From JAGRGG01 sp965217265 (GTDB lineage Bacteria; Pseudomonadota; Alphaproteobacteria; Geminicoccales; Geminicoccaceae), in the NCBI GenBank assembly GCA_965217265.1, contig CBDCHP010000007.1, positions 184,163-248,162 on the forward strand: a stretch of 64,000 nucleotides of DNA, in the 5' to 3' direction. A program made the translations under genes and the position numbers. Shown here piece after piece: positions 29,289 to 37,577 of the stretch. The notes beneath the pieces are model-generated. The model did not search any database. It worked only from the letters and a program-made list of their open reading frames with translations, and had not been told where the DNA came from. The stretch's first letter is position 1; every line of letters starts with the position of its first letter.

Positions 29289-30092
29289 TCAACCTTCGTC
29301 CCGTTCCTCGACCTCGCCCGACCCCTCGTCGCCGCGCTTTGGCGGGGCACCACCCTTGTCGTCGACGTCGGGCACGACGTCCTTCGCCTTCATCGCCGAA
29401 CTCTCGCTCTGCCGATCGGGATCGTCGGGCTTGGCCTTCTCGACCGGCGCCTGATCGTGCTGACGTTCGGCCTCCCCCTCGCGCGGGCGCTGGGGACGCT
29501 CGGGCACGTCGTTGAGCGTCGTCTTGCCGCCCTCGGGCATCGAGCCGAGCCGCCCGATCGCCGAGCCCGTCGCCGGCCGCTCGCCGCGCTTGAGGGCCTC
29601 GACGATCCGCAGCGTGCCCTCGTAGTCGAGATCCTCGTAGTAGTCGTCGTCGATCCAGAGCACGGGCGCGTTGCAGCAAGCCCCTAAGCACTCGAACTCG
29701 CGCAGATAAAAGCGCCCGTCCCCGGTCGTCTCGCCGACGCCGACGCCTAAGCCTTCGACGCAGGCACGCACCACGTCGTCCGAGCCGCGCAGCCAGCAGG
29801 GGGTCGTCGTGCAGACGCGGATCTGGCAGCGGCCGGTCGGCTCGGTGTTGAACATGTCGTAGAACGAGGCGACCTCGTAGACGCGGATCTTGGGCATCGC
29901 CAGCATGTCGGCGACGGCGTCCAGGATCGCCCGCGGCAGCCAGCCGCCATGCTGTGCCTGGGCCAAGTGCAACAGCGCGATCACGGCCGACTGCTTGCGC
30001 TCGGGCGGGAACTTGGCGAGGATGCGCTCGACCTCGGCCTTGTTGTCGTCGCTGAAGGCGAAGTGATCGATCTCGGGGGCGATCGCGCTCAT
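29289..30092 (-). CDS. nuoE: NADH-quinone oxidoreductase subunit E with charged C-terminal extension
   Basis: A 267-residue protein. Residues about 1-175 are a standard NuoE thioredoxin-like domain with the N1a ligands in CTTTPCWLRG and CLGACCNAPV. Residues about 176-267 form an extra tail rich in Glu, Asp, Lys, Pro and Arg with almost no hydrophobic residues, probably disordered. E. coli NuoE is about 166 residues, so the tail is the odd feature. The ATG overlaps the nuoD stop (ATGA). Confidence 0.95.
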   Translation of the reverse strand: MSAIAPEIDHFAFSDDNKAEVERILAKFPPERKQSAVIALLHLAQAQHGGWLPRAILDAVADMLAMPKIRVYEVASFYDMFNTEPTGRCQIRVCTTTPCWLRGSDDVVRACVEGLGVGVGETTGDGRFYLREFECLGACCNAPVLWIDDDYYEDLDYEGTLRIVEALKRGERPATGSAIGRLGSMPEGGKTTLNDVPERPQRPREGEAERQHDQAPVEKAKPDDPDRQSESSAMKAKDVVPDVDDKGGAPPKRGDEGSGEVEERDEG

Positions 30093-31267
30093 CGGTCGAT
30101 CTCGCCGAAGACGACGTCCAACGAGCCGATGTTGGCGACGACGTCGGCCATCATGTGCCCCTTCGACATCGCCTCGATCGCCTGCAGGTGGACGTAGCCG
30201 GGCGAGCGGATCTTGCAGCGATACGGCTTGTTGGTCCCGTCGGCGACGAGGTAGACGCCGAACTCGCCCTTGGAACTCTCGACCGCGGCGTAGACCTGCC
30301 CCGCCGGCACGTGCACGCCCTCGGTGTAGAGCTTGAAGTGGTGGATGAGCGCTTCCATCGAGCGCTTCATCTCGGCGCGCTTGGGCGGCGTCACCTTCTG
30401 GTCGGCGACGCGCCAGGGGCCGGACGGCATCTTCTCCAGGCATTGACGCATGATCTTGCAGCTCTCGCGCATCTCCAGCATGCGGACTAGGTAGCGGTCG
30501 TAGCAGTCGCCGTTCTTGCCGACCGGAATGTCGAAATCGACCTGCTCGTACATGGCGTAGGGTTGCGACTTGCGCAGGTCCCAGGGCACGCCCGCCGCGC
30601 GCAGCATCGGGCCGGAGAAGCCCAGATCCATCGCGTCCTCGGGCGAGACGATGCCGATGTCGACGGTGCGCTGCTTGAAGATGCGGTTCTCGGTCAAGAG
30701 ATTGTTCAAGTCGTCGTAAAAAGCGTCGAACTGGTCCAGCCAAGCGAGGATGCGCCCGTCGAGCCCGCCCGGCATGTCGGCCGCGACGCCGCCGAAGCGG
30801 TAGTAGTTGGCGTGCATCCGAGCGCCCGAAACCGCCTCGTAGAACTCGATCAGCTTCTCGCGCTGCTCGAAGCCCCAGAGCATCGGCGTCATCGCCCCTA
30901 AGTCGATCGCGAAGGTCGTGATGTTGAGGATGTGGTTCATGATCCGCGTGATCTCGTCGAAGAGGGTGCGGATCCACAAGGCCCTCGGCGGCACCTCGAT
31001 GCCGAGCAACTTCTCGACCGCGAGCACGTAGGCGTGCTCTTGCATCATCATCGAGCAGTAGTCGAGCCGATCGAAGTAGGCGATGTTCTGCAAGTAGGGC
31101 CGGTACTCGATCAGCTTCTCGGTGCCGCGGTGCAGGAGACCGATGTGCGGGTCGGCGCGATCGATCACCTCGCCGTCCATCTCCAGGATCAGGCGCAGCA
31201 CGCCATGTGCCGCCGGGTGCTGCGGGCCGAAATTGATGGTGAAGTTGCGCATCTCGATGTCGGGCAT
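30089..31267 (-). CDS. nuoD: NADH-quinone oxidoreductase subunit D
   Basis: A 392-residue 49-kDa-type subunit at the quinone-binding site. It shows FTINFGPQHPAAHGVLRL near residue 9, HIGLLHRGTEKLIE near 40, YCSMMMQEHAYVLAVEKLLG near 66 and a C-terminal SLDVVFGEIDR. ATG 31267 follows AGGGA and matches the family start; TTG 31291 would add eight residues. NuoC and NuoD are separate genes, not fused. Confidence 0.96.
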   Translation of the reverse strand: MPDIEMRNFTINFGPQHPAAHGVLRLILEMDGEVIDRADPHIGLLHRGTEKLIEYRPYLQNIAYFDRLDYCSMMMQEHAYVLAVEKLLGIEVPPRALWIRTLFDEITRIMNHILNITTFAIDLGAMTPMLWGFEQREKLIEFYEAVSGARMHANYYRFGGVAADMPGGLDGRILAWLDQFDAFYDDLNNLLTENRIFKQRTVDIGIVSPEDAMDLGFSGPMLRAAGVPWDLRKSQPYAMYEQVDFDIPVGKNGDCYDRYLVRMLEMRESCKIMRQCLEKMPSGPWRVADQKVTPPKRAEMKRSMEALIHHFKLYTEGVHVPAGQVYAAVESSKGEFGVYLVADGTNKPYRCKIRSPGYVHLQAIEAMSKGHMMADVVANIGSLDVVFGEIDR

Positions 31268-31300
31268 GGGCGTCCCTGGCTCGATGGTCAAATTGAAGGT

Positions 31301-31942
31301 CTAGCCCTCGGGCGTCTGCACCGGCGCCTTCTCGTCGCCCGGCAGGCGCCCTCCGTCGCCCTCCCAGGGGCTCAAGAAGTCCCAGGCGCGAAAATCCTGG
31401 CGCAGGTCGACCGGTTCGTAGACGACGCGGCGCTGCTCGGGGTCGTAGCGCAGCTCGACGTAGCCGGTGAGCGGGAAGTCCTTGCGCAGCGGGTGCCCCT
31501 CGAAGCCGTAGTCGGTCAGGATGCGGCGGAGATCCGGGTGGCCGGAGAACAAGATCCCGTACATGTCCCAAGCCTCGCGCTCGAACCACCCGGCCGAGCC
31601 GAACACCTCGGTGACCGAGGGCACGGGCGTCTCCTCGTCGGTCTCGATCCGGACCCGGACGCGCTGGTTGTGGTGCATCGAGAGCAGGTGGTAGACGACG
31701 TCGAAGCGGCGCTCGCGCTCGGGGTAGTCGACGCCGCAGACGTCGACCAACTCCTTGAACAGCATGTTGGGCTCATCGCGCAGCCAAGAGAGCACGCGGG
31801 CGATGCGCGCCGCCGGCACGCTGAGCGTCAGCTCGGCGTAGGCGACCTCGGACGCGACCAGATCGTCGCCCAAGGTCGTCTCGATCAGGCCCAGGAGATC
31901 GCGCAAGCCTTCCTCGACCTGCGCCCTGGCTTCGGGGGTCAT
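31301..31942 (-). CDS. nuoC: NADH-quinone oxidoreductase subunit C
   Basis: A 213-residue 30-kDa-type subunit. Family blocks are VCGVDYPERERRFDVVYHLL near residue 68, WFEREAWDMYGILFSGHPDL near 118 and GHPLRKDFPLTGYVE near 150. A Gly/Asp-rich tail of about 20 residues follows. Confidence 0.96.
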   Translation of the reverse strand: MTPEARAQVEEGLRDLLGLIETTLGDDLVASEVAYAELTLSVPAARIARVLSWLRDEPNMLFKELVDVCGVDYPERERRFDVVYHLLSMHHNQRVRVRIETDEETPVPSVTEVFGSAGWFEREAWDMYGILFSGHPDLRRILTDYGFEGHPLRKDFPLTGYVELRYDPEQRRVVYEPVDLRQDFRAWDFLSPWEGDGGRLPGDEKAPVQTPEG

Positions 31943-31968
31943 GGCGCGTTCCTCTGTTCTATCGGGCC

Positions 31969-32508
31969 TCAGCGCTCCAGGGTCGACTCGCGGCGGATCT
32001 TCTTTTGCAGCTGCAAGATGCCGTAGACCAGCGCCTCGGCCGAGGGCGGGCAGCCGGGCACGTAGATGTCGACCGGCACGATGCGATCGCAGCCGCGCAC
32101 GACCGAATAGGAGTAGTGGTAGTAGCCGCCGCCGTTGGCGCAACTGCCCATCGAGATGACGTAGCGCGGCTCGGCCATCTGGTCGTAGACCTTCCTGAGC
32201 GCCGGGGCCATCTTGTTGCACAACGTGCCGGCGACGATCATCACGTCGGACTGCCGCGGGCTCGGCCGAAAGAACGAGCCGAAGCGGTCGAGGTCGTAGC
32301 GCGCCGCCGCCGCGTGCATCATCTCGACGGCGCAGCAGGCAAGGCCGAACGTGTTCGGCCAGAGCGACGACGAGCGCGCCCAGCCGGCGAGGTCGTTCAG
32401 GCCGGTGACGAAGAAGCCCTTGTCCTGCACGCCGTCGTTGGCGCGGGCGAAGAGATCGACGCCGGGCTCGCGGGTCGCGGGTAGGGGGTAGACGGCGGCG
32501 GTGCTCAT
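31969..32508 (-). CDS. nuoB: NADH-quinone oxidoreductase subunit B
   Basis: A 179-residue subunit carrying cluster N2, the last electron carrier before quinone. All four ligands are present: the adjacent Cys pair in FGLACCAVEMM near residue 58, MGSCANGGGYYH near 122 and VPGCPPSAEAL near 153. The ATG overlaps the nuoA stop (ATGA). Confidence 0.97.
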   Translation of the reverse strand: MSTAAVYPLPATREPGVDLFARANDGVQDKGFFVTGLNDLAGWARSSSLWPNTFGLACCAVEMMHAAAARYDLDRFGSFFRPSPRQSDVMIVAGTLCNKMAPALRKVYDQMAEPRYVISMGSCANGGGYYHYSYSVVRGCDRIVPVDIYVPGCPPSAEALVYGILQLQKKIRRESTLER

Positions 32509-32870
32509 TCCCAGTCCAACGCTCCTTTCTTCCACTCGTAGATGAAACCGACGGTCAAGACGCCCAAGAACAAGAGCATCGACCAAAAGCCCAGCATACC
32601 GATGTTGCCGAGGCTGACCGCCCACGGGAACAAGAACGCGACTTCGAGGTCGAAGATAATGAACAGGATGGCGACCAAGTAGTAGCGGACGTCGAAGCGG
32701 CTGCGCGCGTCCTCGAACGGGTCGAAGCCGCACTCGTAGGCCGAGAGCTTCTCGGGGTCGGGGTTTTGCGGCGCGATGAACATGGTCGCGACGACGATGA
32801 TGAGCGAGAGCCCGATCGCGATGCCTAAGAAGATCAAGATCGGCGCGTACGCGACGAGGTAGGTCTGCAT
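32505..32870 (-). CDS. nuoA: NADH-quinone oxidoreductase subunit A
   Basis: A 121-residue, three-TM subunit and the first gene of the operon. YECGFDPFEDARSRFDVRYY near residue 45 is the conserved loop (with the Cys near the quinone site), followed by FIIFDLEVAFLFPWA. It is preceded by a leader of about 100 bases with a plausible sigma-70 promoter. Confidence 0.96.
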   Translation of the reverse strand: MQTYLVAYAPILIFLGIAIGLSLIIVVATMFIAPQNPDPEKLSAYECGFDPFEDARSRFDVRYYLVAILFIIFDLEVAFLFPWAVSLGNIGMLGFWSMLLFLGVLTVGFIYEWKKGALDWE

Positions 32871-32976
32871 GCCGTTCCCTTGGCGCCGGCGCTTGAAGCC
32901 AGCCGTTTGGGCGTGTTCGGGCCGGGCCTGTACGCGTCATCGCGGGGCGCGTGCGCCGCCCGACCGCGCGCTCGTG

Positions 32977-33005
32977 AACATAGAGGGCACACCGCCGCTT
33001 GCCAA
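32977..33005 (-). promoter_or_regulatory. Predicted promoter of the nuo operon
   Basis: On the minus strand, TTGGCA (33005-33000) and TATGTT (32982-32977) are separated by 17 bp and point toward nuoA 107 bp downstream. This is the best sigma-70-like match between nuoA and tRNA-Asp. The rest of the gap (32871-33084) holds no gene. Confidence 0.45.
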
Positions 33006-33084
33006 GCGGCACGGGGCCAATACCGACCGCGCCGAATGTCACACGCGACAACGGCTTACGCTCAGATTCACACGGCTGAGGAGA

Positions 33085-33161
33085 TGGCGGGAGTGACGGG
33101 ACTCGAACCCGCGGCCTCTGGCGTGACAGGCCAGCGCTCTAACCGACTGAGCTACACCCCC
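33085..33161 (-). tRNA. tRNA-Asp (anticodon GTC)
   Basis: A 77-base cloverleaf with encoded CCA. The acceptor GGGGGTG pairs with CACTCCC. The anticodon arm is CTGGC-CTGTCAC-GCCAG, giving GTC. The D loop has AGTCGGTTA and the T loop TTCGAGT. Confidence 0.97.
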
Positions 33162-33179
33162 ATCTGCGGCGTGGCGCGG

Positions 33180-33207
33180 ATGTAACCCCCGCCCCCGCCC
33201 CTGTCAA
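33180..33207 (-). promoter_or_regulatory. Predicted promoter of tRNA-Asp
   Basis: On the minus strand a perfect -35 box TTGACA (33207-33202), a 16-bp G-rich spacer and -10 box TTACAT (33185-33180) sit 18 bp before the tRNA 5' end. Confidence 0.65.
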
Positions 33208-33221
33208 GCGCGGCCCGCGTT

Positions 33222-33371
33222 GAACGCTTCGCGTCGGCTGCGCCGGGCTTTCTCTTCTTTCTTTTTGCTAGTGTTAACGCAGGAGACTGGTCGCGCCGCC
33301 GAGGGCCGGCCTCGGACAAGAGCAAAAAAGAGAAAAGAAAGCCTGCGCGGCGAGCGCACGCGCAAGCGTCC
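33222..33371. repeat. Dispersed inverted-repeat element, copy 2
   Basis: About 150 bp. The left arm GAACGCTTCGCGTCGGCTGCG is followed by a T-rich tract; the right arm is A-rich, then GCACGCGCAAGCGTCC. The core has GTGTTAACGCAG and CTCGGACAAG, and matches copy 4 and partly copy 5 in the opposite orientation. It sits exactly between the outward-facing promoters of tRNA-Asp and tRNA-Gln, with no gene in the gap. Confidence 0.8.
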
Positions 33372-33385
33372 AACGCCGGCCCCGC

Positions 33386-33415
33386 TTGACAACCCGGTCC
33401 GATCAACGCTAACTC
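33386..33415 (+). promoter_or_regulatory. Predicted promoter of tRNA-Gln
   Basis: A perfect -35 box TTGACA (33386-33391), an 18-bp spacer and -10 box TAACTC (33410-33415) lie 22 bp upstream of the tRNA. Confidence 0.6.
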
Positions 33416-33437
33416 CCCGACCTCGGCCGCGCGCCGT

Positions 33438-33511
33438 TGGGGGATAGTTTAACGGTAGAACTCTCGGCTCTGGACCGAGCAATCGTGGTTCGAATCCACG
33501 TCCCCCAGCCA
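33438..33511 (+). tRNA. tRNA-Gln (anticodon CTG)
   Basis: A 74-base cloverleaf with encoded CCA. The acceptor TGGGGGA pairs with TCCCCCA. The anticodon arm is CTCGG-CTCTGGA-CCGAG, giving CTG, and the T loop is TTCGAAT. The 167 bp to the next gene hold no other feature that I can support. Confidence 0.97.
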
Positions 33512-33678
33512 TATCCTAGATTATCTTTTGCTTCGTACGGCTTGGCCACGCTAACGGACGTGCAGATCCGGCCGCGTCCGCCGCGTCTTGCCGTCTTGCT
33601 CTGAGGGAATGTAGATTTCGCCACGGCCGCCTCGGCCGGAGCGCGGATCGACCTGCGCGGCGGCGTTCGGCGCCGCCA

Positions 33679-34878
33679 TTGTCGGCGGTTGCGCAGGCGC
33701 GCGGCATCCGTTGTCGAGGGTGGAAGGGGTTGCACCTCTGGATCGAGAACCGCCGCCACGGGCTTGAAGGCATCACCGGCGCGCGGCTGCGTCGGGCGTT
33801 CGACCTCTTGACCGAACTGCGCCCGGCGATGGCGGCGGCCGGGGTGACGCGGCTCGCCGACGTCACCGGCCTCGACCGGGTCGGCCTGCCGGTCGTGATG
33901 GCGGTGCGGCCGGGGGCGCGGGCGGTCGCGGTCAGCCTCGGCAAGGGGGCGACGATCGACGACGCGGCGCTCGGCGCTTTGATGGAGACGTTGGAGACGT
34001 GGCACGCCGAGCGCGTCCCCCTGCCGCTGCGCCTCGCCTCCCTCGATGAACTGCGCGCGCAAGGGGCGGACGCCGTCGACCCGGACGCGCTGCCCAAGGC
34101 CGTCGACGCCCCGTTTCCAGTCGAACGGCCCTTGTTGTGGGTCGAGGGCCGGACGATGGACGACCGTCCCCGCCTCGTGCCGTTCGAGGCGGTCCACACC
34201 GACTACACGCGGCCGGGGCCGCCGGGGTCAGGCGTGCTGGCGATGACCTCGAACGGCCTCGCCGCCGGGGCGCACCCGGTCGAGGCGCTGGTCCAGGGCC
34301 TCTTGGAGGCGATCGAGCGCGACGCGCACGCCCGCTTCGAGGACGCCCCCGCCGGGCCGCCGCTCGACCTCGCCGCGATCGACGACGAGCCCTTGCGCGA
34401 TCTTCTGGCGCGCGCCGCGGCGGCGGACGTCGCCGTGCGGGCGTGGCCGATGCCGAACCCGGCGGGCGTGCCGGCGGTCTTGTGCCTCGTCGTGGACAAG
34501 GCCGGCGCCCTCCCCCCGGCGCAGGGGCAGGCGGCCGACCACGATCCGATCGCGGCAACCCGCCGGGCGCTGATGGAGGCGTTGCAGACGCGGCTCACCT
34601 TCATCGCCGGCGCCCGCGACGACCTCGACGCCAGGGACTACGCCCGCGGTGCGATCAAGGCGGCGAATGCGCGGGCGCAGAACTGGGACGCGGCACCATC
34701 GGCGTCCCTTCCCGAACCGCTGCCGGCCACGGGCCTCGTCACGCGGGCGGAGACGCTCCTGGGGCGCCTGGGGGCGGCGGGCTTCGCCGAAGCCGTCGCG
34801 GTCGAACTGCCGCCGATCGTGCCCGCGATCGCGGTTGTGCGCGTCGTCGTGCCGGGCCTGCGGCTGGGCGGCGGATGA
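33679..34878 (+). CDS. YcaO-family cyclodehydratase-like protein (probable backbone-modifying enzyme)
   Basis: About 399 residues. YcaO proteins use ATP to activate peptide backbone amides, forming azolines, amidines or, with TfuA, thioamides. Recognisable blocks are VTRLADVTGLDRVGLPVVMA near residue 55, AVSLGKGATIDDAALGALME near 85, TSNGLAAGAHPVEALVQGLL with EAIERDAHARFED near 190-220 (ATP/Mg-binding Glu and Arg positions), and ATRRALMEALQTRLTFIAGA near 295. The C-terminus ends GLRLGGG and lacks the PxPxP tail common in azoline-forming YcaOs. The start is uncertain: TTG 33679 is used, TTG 33730 is possible, and neither has a clear ribosome binding site. It overlaps tfuA by 4 bp (ATGA), so the pair is translationally coupled. 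Confidence 0.85.
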   Translation: MSAVAQARGIRCRGWKGLHLWIENRRHGLEGITGARLRRAFDLLTELRPAMAAAGVTRLADVTGLDRVGLPVVMAVRPGARAVAVSLGKGATIDDAALGALMETLETWHAERVPLPLRLASLDELRAQGADAVDPDALPKAVDAPFPVERPLLWVEGRTMDDRPRLVPFEAVHTDYTRPGPPGSGVLAMTSNGLAAGAHPVEALVQGLLEAIERDAHARFEDAPAGPPLDLAAIDDEPLRDLLARAAAADVAVRAWPMPNPAGVPAVLCLVVDKAGALPPAQGQAADHDPIAATRRALMEALQTRLTFIAGARDDLDARDYARGAIKAANARAQNWDAAPSASLPEPLPATGLVTRAETLLGRLGAAGFAEAVAVELPPIVPAIAVVRVVVPGLRLGGG

Positions 34879-36182
34879 GGCGCGCCTGCCTGTTCCTCGG
34901 CCCCAGCCTGCCGGCCGACGCGCTGCCCGCCGACCCGCGGCTGACCGTCCTGCCGCCGGCGGCCAGGGGCGACGTCGCCGCCTTGATATCCGAGCGCCCG
35001 CACGTCGTCGCCATCGTCGACGGCGGCTTCGAGGGCGTGCCGGCGGTGACGCACAAGGAGATCCTGCACGCAATCGCCGAGGGGGTGATCGTCGTCGGCG
35101 GGGCCAGCATGGGGGCGTTGCGCGCCGCCGAACTGCACGGGCACGGGATGCGCGGGGCCGGACGGGTCTTCGCCGACTACGCCTCGGGCCGCCTCACCGA
35201 CGACGACGAGGTCGCCGTCCTGCACGGCCCGGTCGAGACCGGCTATAGGCCGCTCTCCGTCGCGATGGTCGACGTCCGCGCCACGCTCGACGCCGCCGTG
35301 CGGGCCGGCGCCCTCGACGCCGACGCCGCCGCGCGGCTAACGACCCTTGCCAAGCGCCGCTTCTACAAGGAGCGGGGCTACGCCACGCTTCGTAGCGACG
35401 CGCGGGACGCGGGCGTCGGGGCCGAAACGTTCTGGCCCTGGTGCGCGGTGCACCGGGTCGAGCAAAAGGCCCTGGACGCGCGCGCCGTCGTGCGGGCCGC
35501 GCTCCTGGCCCTGGACGAGCCCAGCCCTTCGCCCCGCCCCTTCGTCTGGACCAACGCCTACGCCACCTTGTTCGCCGCGGTCGAGGGCGACCTCACGCCC
35601 GACGAGCGGGCGGCGCTATCCGAATTGCGGCTGCGGCCGGAACGCTACGCCGCCTTGCGTGATCGTGCCTTGTTATCGGCGCTGGCTGGGACAACGGGCG
35701 GTCCGACGCCCGGCGCCCGCGGTGCCCTCAAGGCGCTGCGCGACCGGCTCGGCCTCGCCCGCGGGCGGGACGAGGACGCGTGGCTGACCGAGAACGCCGC
35801 CGATCCGGCCGTACTGGCGCGGATCGCCGCGTCCGACGCCGCCCTCGACGCCCGCCGCCAGGACCCGCCGCCGGGCTTCGCGCGGGCGCTTGCCGACGCC
35901 ATGCGCGTCGAGGGGCTGTTCGCGCCGCTCCTGGCGCGGGCTTTGGCCAAGCGCCGGCGGCTCGACGCCAAGGGCTTGCAGGGCGCCGACCCCGGCGATC
36001 TCGGCGTCAGCCCGGCGGCCGCCTTGTGGAGTCTCGCCGCCGACGCCCCGGCGGACGATTTCGACGGCTGGCTCGAACGCCAGGGTTTCGCCGACCGCGA
36101 TGACGCCTCTCGCCAAGCGTTGCTGGAGCAGTTATATACCGCCTTGTCCGTGCAGAACACGGACGGGGAAGATCCGGCATAA
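34875..36182 (+). CDS. TfuA-like protein with long C-terminal extension
   Basis: 435 residues. The N-terminal part (about 1-215) is a TfuA domain: RACLFLGPSL at the start, VAIVDGGFEGVPAVTHKEIL near residue 43, and VVGGASMGALRAAEL near 73, followed by LHGPVETGYRPLSVAMVDVR. TfuA partners YcaO in thioamide formation, for example in thioviridamide-type peptides and in methyl-CoM reductase thioglycine; its original name comes from trifolitoxin. Residues about 215-435 are an Ala/Arg/Leu-rich helical region with no family I can name. It could serve as a substrate-recognition or partner domain. The gene is 60 bp upstream of the metallopeptidase on the same strand. Confidence 0.87.
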   Translation: MRRACLFLGPSLPADALPADPRLTVLPPAARGDVAALISERPHVVAIVDGGFEGVPAVTHKEILHAIAEGVIVVGGASMGALRAAELHGHGMRGAGRVFADYASGRLTDDDEVAVLHGPVETGYRPLSVAMVDVRATLDAAVRAGALDADAAARLTTLAKRRFYKERGYATLRSDARDAGVGAETFWPWCAVHRVEQKALDARAVVRAALLALDEPSPSPRPFVWTNAYATLFAAVEGDLTPDERAALSELRLRPERYAALRDRALLSALAGTTGGPTPGARGALKALRDRLGLARGRDEDAWLTENAADPAVLARIAASDAALDARRQDPPPGFARALADAMRVEGLFAPLLARALAKRRRLDAKGLQGADPGDLGVSPAAALWSLAADAPADDFDGWLERQGFADRDDASRQALLEQLYTALSVQNTDGEDPA

Positions 36183-36242
36183 TAGGGCGCCCCATACTAG
36201 CCCGTCGGCCCTGAATCGCAGGTTCGAGGTGACGAGGTGACG

Positions 36243-37541
36243 ATGGCGGCGACGATCGATCATAACAGCGGGACGCGCGTGCGCCTGTTCCCGCAGGTCC
36301 ACGTTCTCGATACCGCGCCGGTGACGGTGACGCTCCGTGTGCCGCGCGGGCGGGTTCGGCCGGGGCCGGGCGACGATCGCCTCTACGTCGTCGTCGCCCC
36401 GGGCAAGACCGAACCTTACGGCCTCAAGATCGACCGCTTCGGCCGCGGGGTCTTCCACGGCCCGCCCTGGACCGGCCCCGCTTTGCCGCCGGTCCGCCCG
36501 GACCGTCACGGCAACCTCGACCGTATTGGCCCGGACGACCCCGGCCACCTCGCCGTCCACGCCTACGCCTGCGCCAGGCTCAGCCTGGACGTGCTCGAAT
36601 CCTATTGTGGCCGCGTCCCCTGGCACTTCGCCAAGACTTATGATCGGCTGGAGGTGATCTGCGTGCCGGGGCAGGACAACGCCTACTGCGGCTACGGCTT
36701 CGTCGAACTCGGCGAGAACACCGGCGACAGGCGGGGCCTCGCCCACGCTTACGGGCTCAACCTCGACACGGTGGCGCACGAGATCGGCCACCTCGTCCTC
36801 CTCTCGCGCATGGGCTTTCATGAGAGCCTATTCGACAACCCCGCGTTTCGTGCCTTTCACGAGGCGATGGCCGACCTCGCCGCGTTCCTGGTCGCAGCCC
36901 ACGTCGACGCGGTACTCGATCGCGTGCTGGCGACGACCAAGGGCAACCTCTATATCGCCAACGAACTCTCGCGCGTCGTCGAACTCTCGCCCGCCGACCA
37001 GATCCGCAACCTCGGCCACGGCGTGACGATGGCGTCCTTCGAGCGCGGCTGGGGCGACGAGCACGATTTGTCGCTGCCGCTCGGCGGCGCCTTCTTCGAT
37101 ATCATGGTCGAGGTCTACCAGACGCTCCTGGTCGATGCCGGCGTGCTGGGGCCCGAGATCGTCGAGGTGTCCGACAATTTCGAGGCGATGCTCGCCTTCG
37201 AGCACCCGATCGAGGCCGCGTTCGCCGAGGCCTACGCCGCCGATCCTGCCCCGTTCAAGGCGGCACTGATCGCGGCCCGCGACGTCTTAGGTACGCTCCT
37301 CGCCCACCTGTGGCGGCACGCCGAGGCCGACGGCCTCACCTTCGCCGGTGTGGCGCGGGCGACGGCGGTCATCGAGCGGCACCTGTTCGGCGGCCGCTTC
37401 GCCCGTGCGGTCGAGACTAGTTTCGCGTGGCGCCTGATCGGCGAGGTGGCGCCCGGCCCCCACGTCGAGCCGCTGAAGCCCGGTCGCCACTCGATCCGCG
37501 GCCGGGCGGCGTCCCCCACCGGCCGGCGCCGCTTCGTTTGA
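36243..37541 (+). CDS. Putative zinc metallopeptidase (HEXXH, gluzincin-like) in the YcaO-TfuA operon
   Basis: 432 residues with no signal peptide. HEIGH at residues 179-183 gives two zinc His and the catalytic Glu. HEAMADLAAF places a probable third ligand at E207, 24 residues after H183, as in gluzincins (thermolysin-like NEGxxD). I do not recognise a closer family. The N-terminal 150 residues are mixed beta; the C-terminus is basic (SIRGRAASPTGRRRFV). It follows tfuA by 60 bp and precedes the GMKV-repeat protein by 36 bp, so it could be the leader or maturation protease of a modified peptide; this is inference. ATG 36243 is used; GTG 36237 is also possible behind a GAGGTG. Confidence 0.7.
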   Translation: MAATIDHNSGTRVRLFPQVHVLDTAPVTVTLRVPRGRVRPGPGDDRLYVVVAPGKTEPYGLKIDRFGRGVFHGPPWTGPALPPVRPDRHGNLDRIGPDDPGHLAVHAYACARLSLDVLESYCGRVPWHFAKTYDRLEVICVPGQDNAYCGYGFVELGENTGDRRGLAHAYGLNLDTVAHEIGHLVLLSRMGFHESLFDNPAFRAFHEAMADLAAFLVAAHVDAVLDRVLATTKGNLYIANELSRVVELSPADQIRNLGHGVTMASFERGWGDEHDLSLPLGGAFFDIMVEVYQTLLVDAGVLGPEIVEVSDNFEAMLAFEHPIEAAFAEAYAADPAPFKAALIAARDVLGTLLAHLWRHAEADGLTFAGVARATAVIERHLFGGRFARAVETSFAWRLIGEVAPGPHVEPLKPGRHSIRGRAASPTGRRRFV

Positions 37542-37577
37542 AACCGACCACGATCATAACTTCAGGGAGTGAATACG

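Noticed and set aside
33570..33620. Short GTG frame upstream of YcaO (MQIRPRPPRL and onward, about 14 codons) as a precursor peptide
   Set aside because: No ribosome binding site and no leader-like or repetitive character; the GMKV protein is a better candidate.
33679..36182. Azoline-forming (TOMM) cluster
   Set aside because: There is no flavin dehydrogenase, no E1-like or Ocin-ThiF partner, and no PxPxP tail on YcaO; TfuA points to thioamidation.
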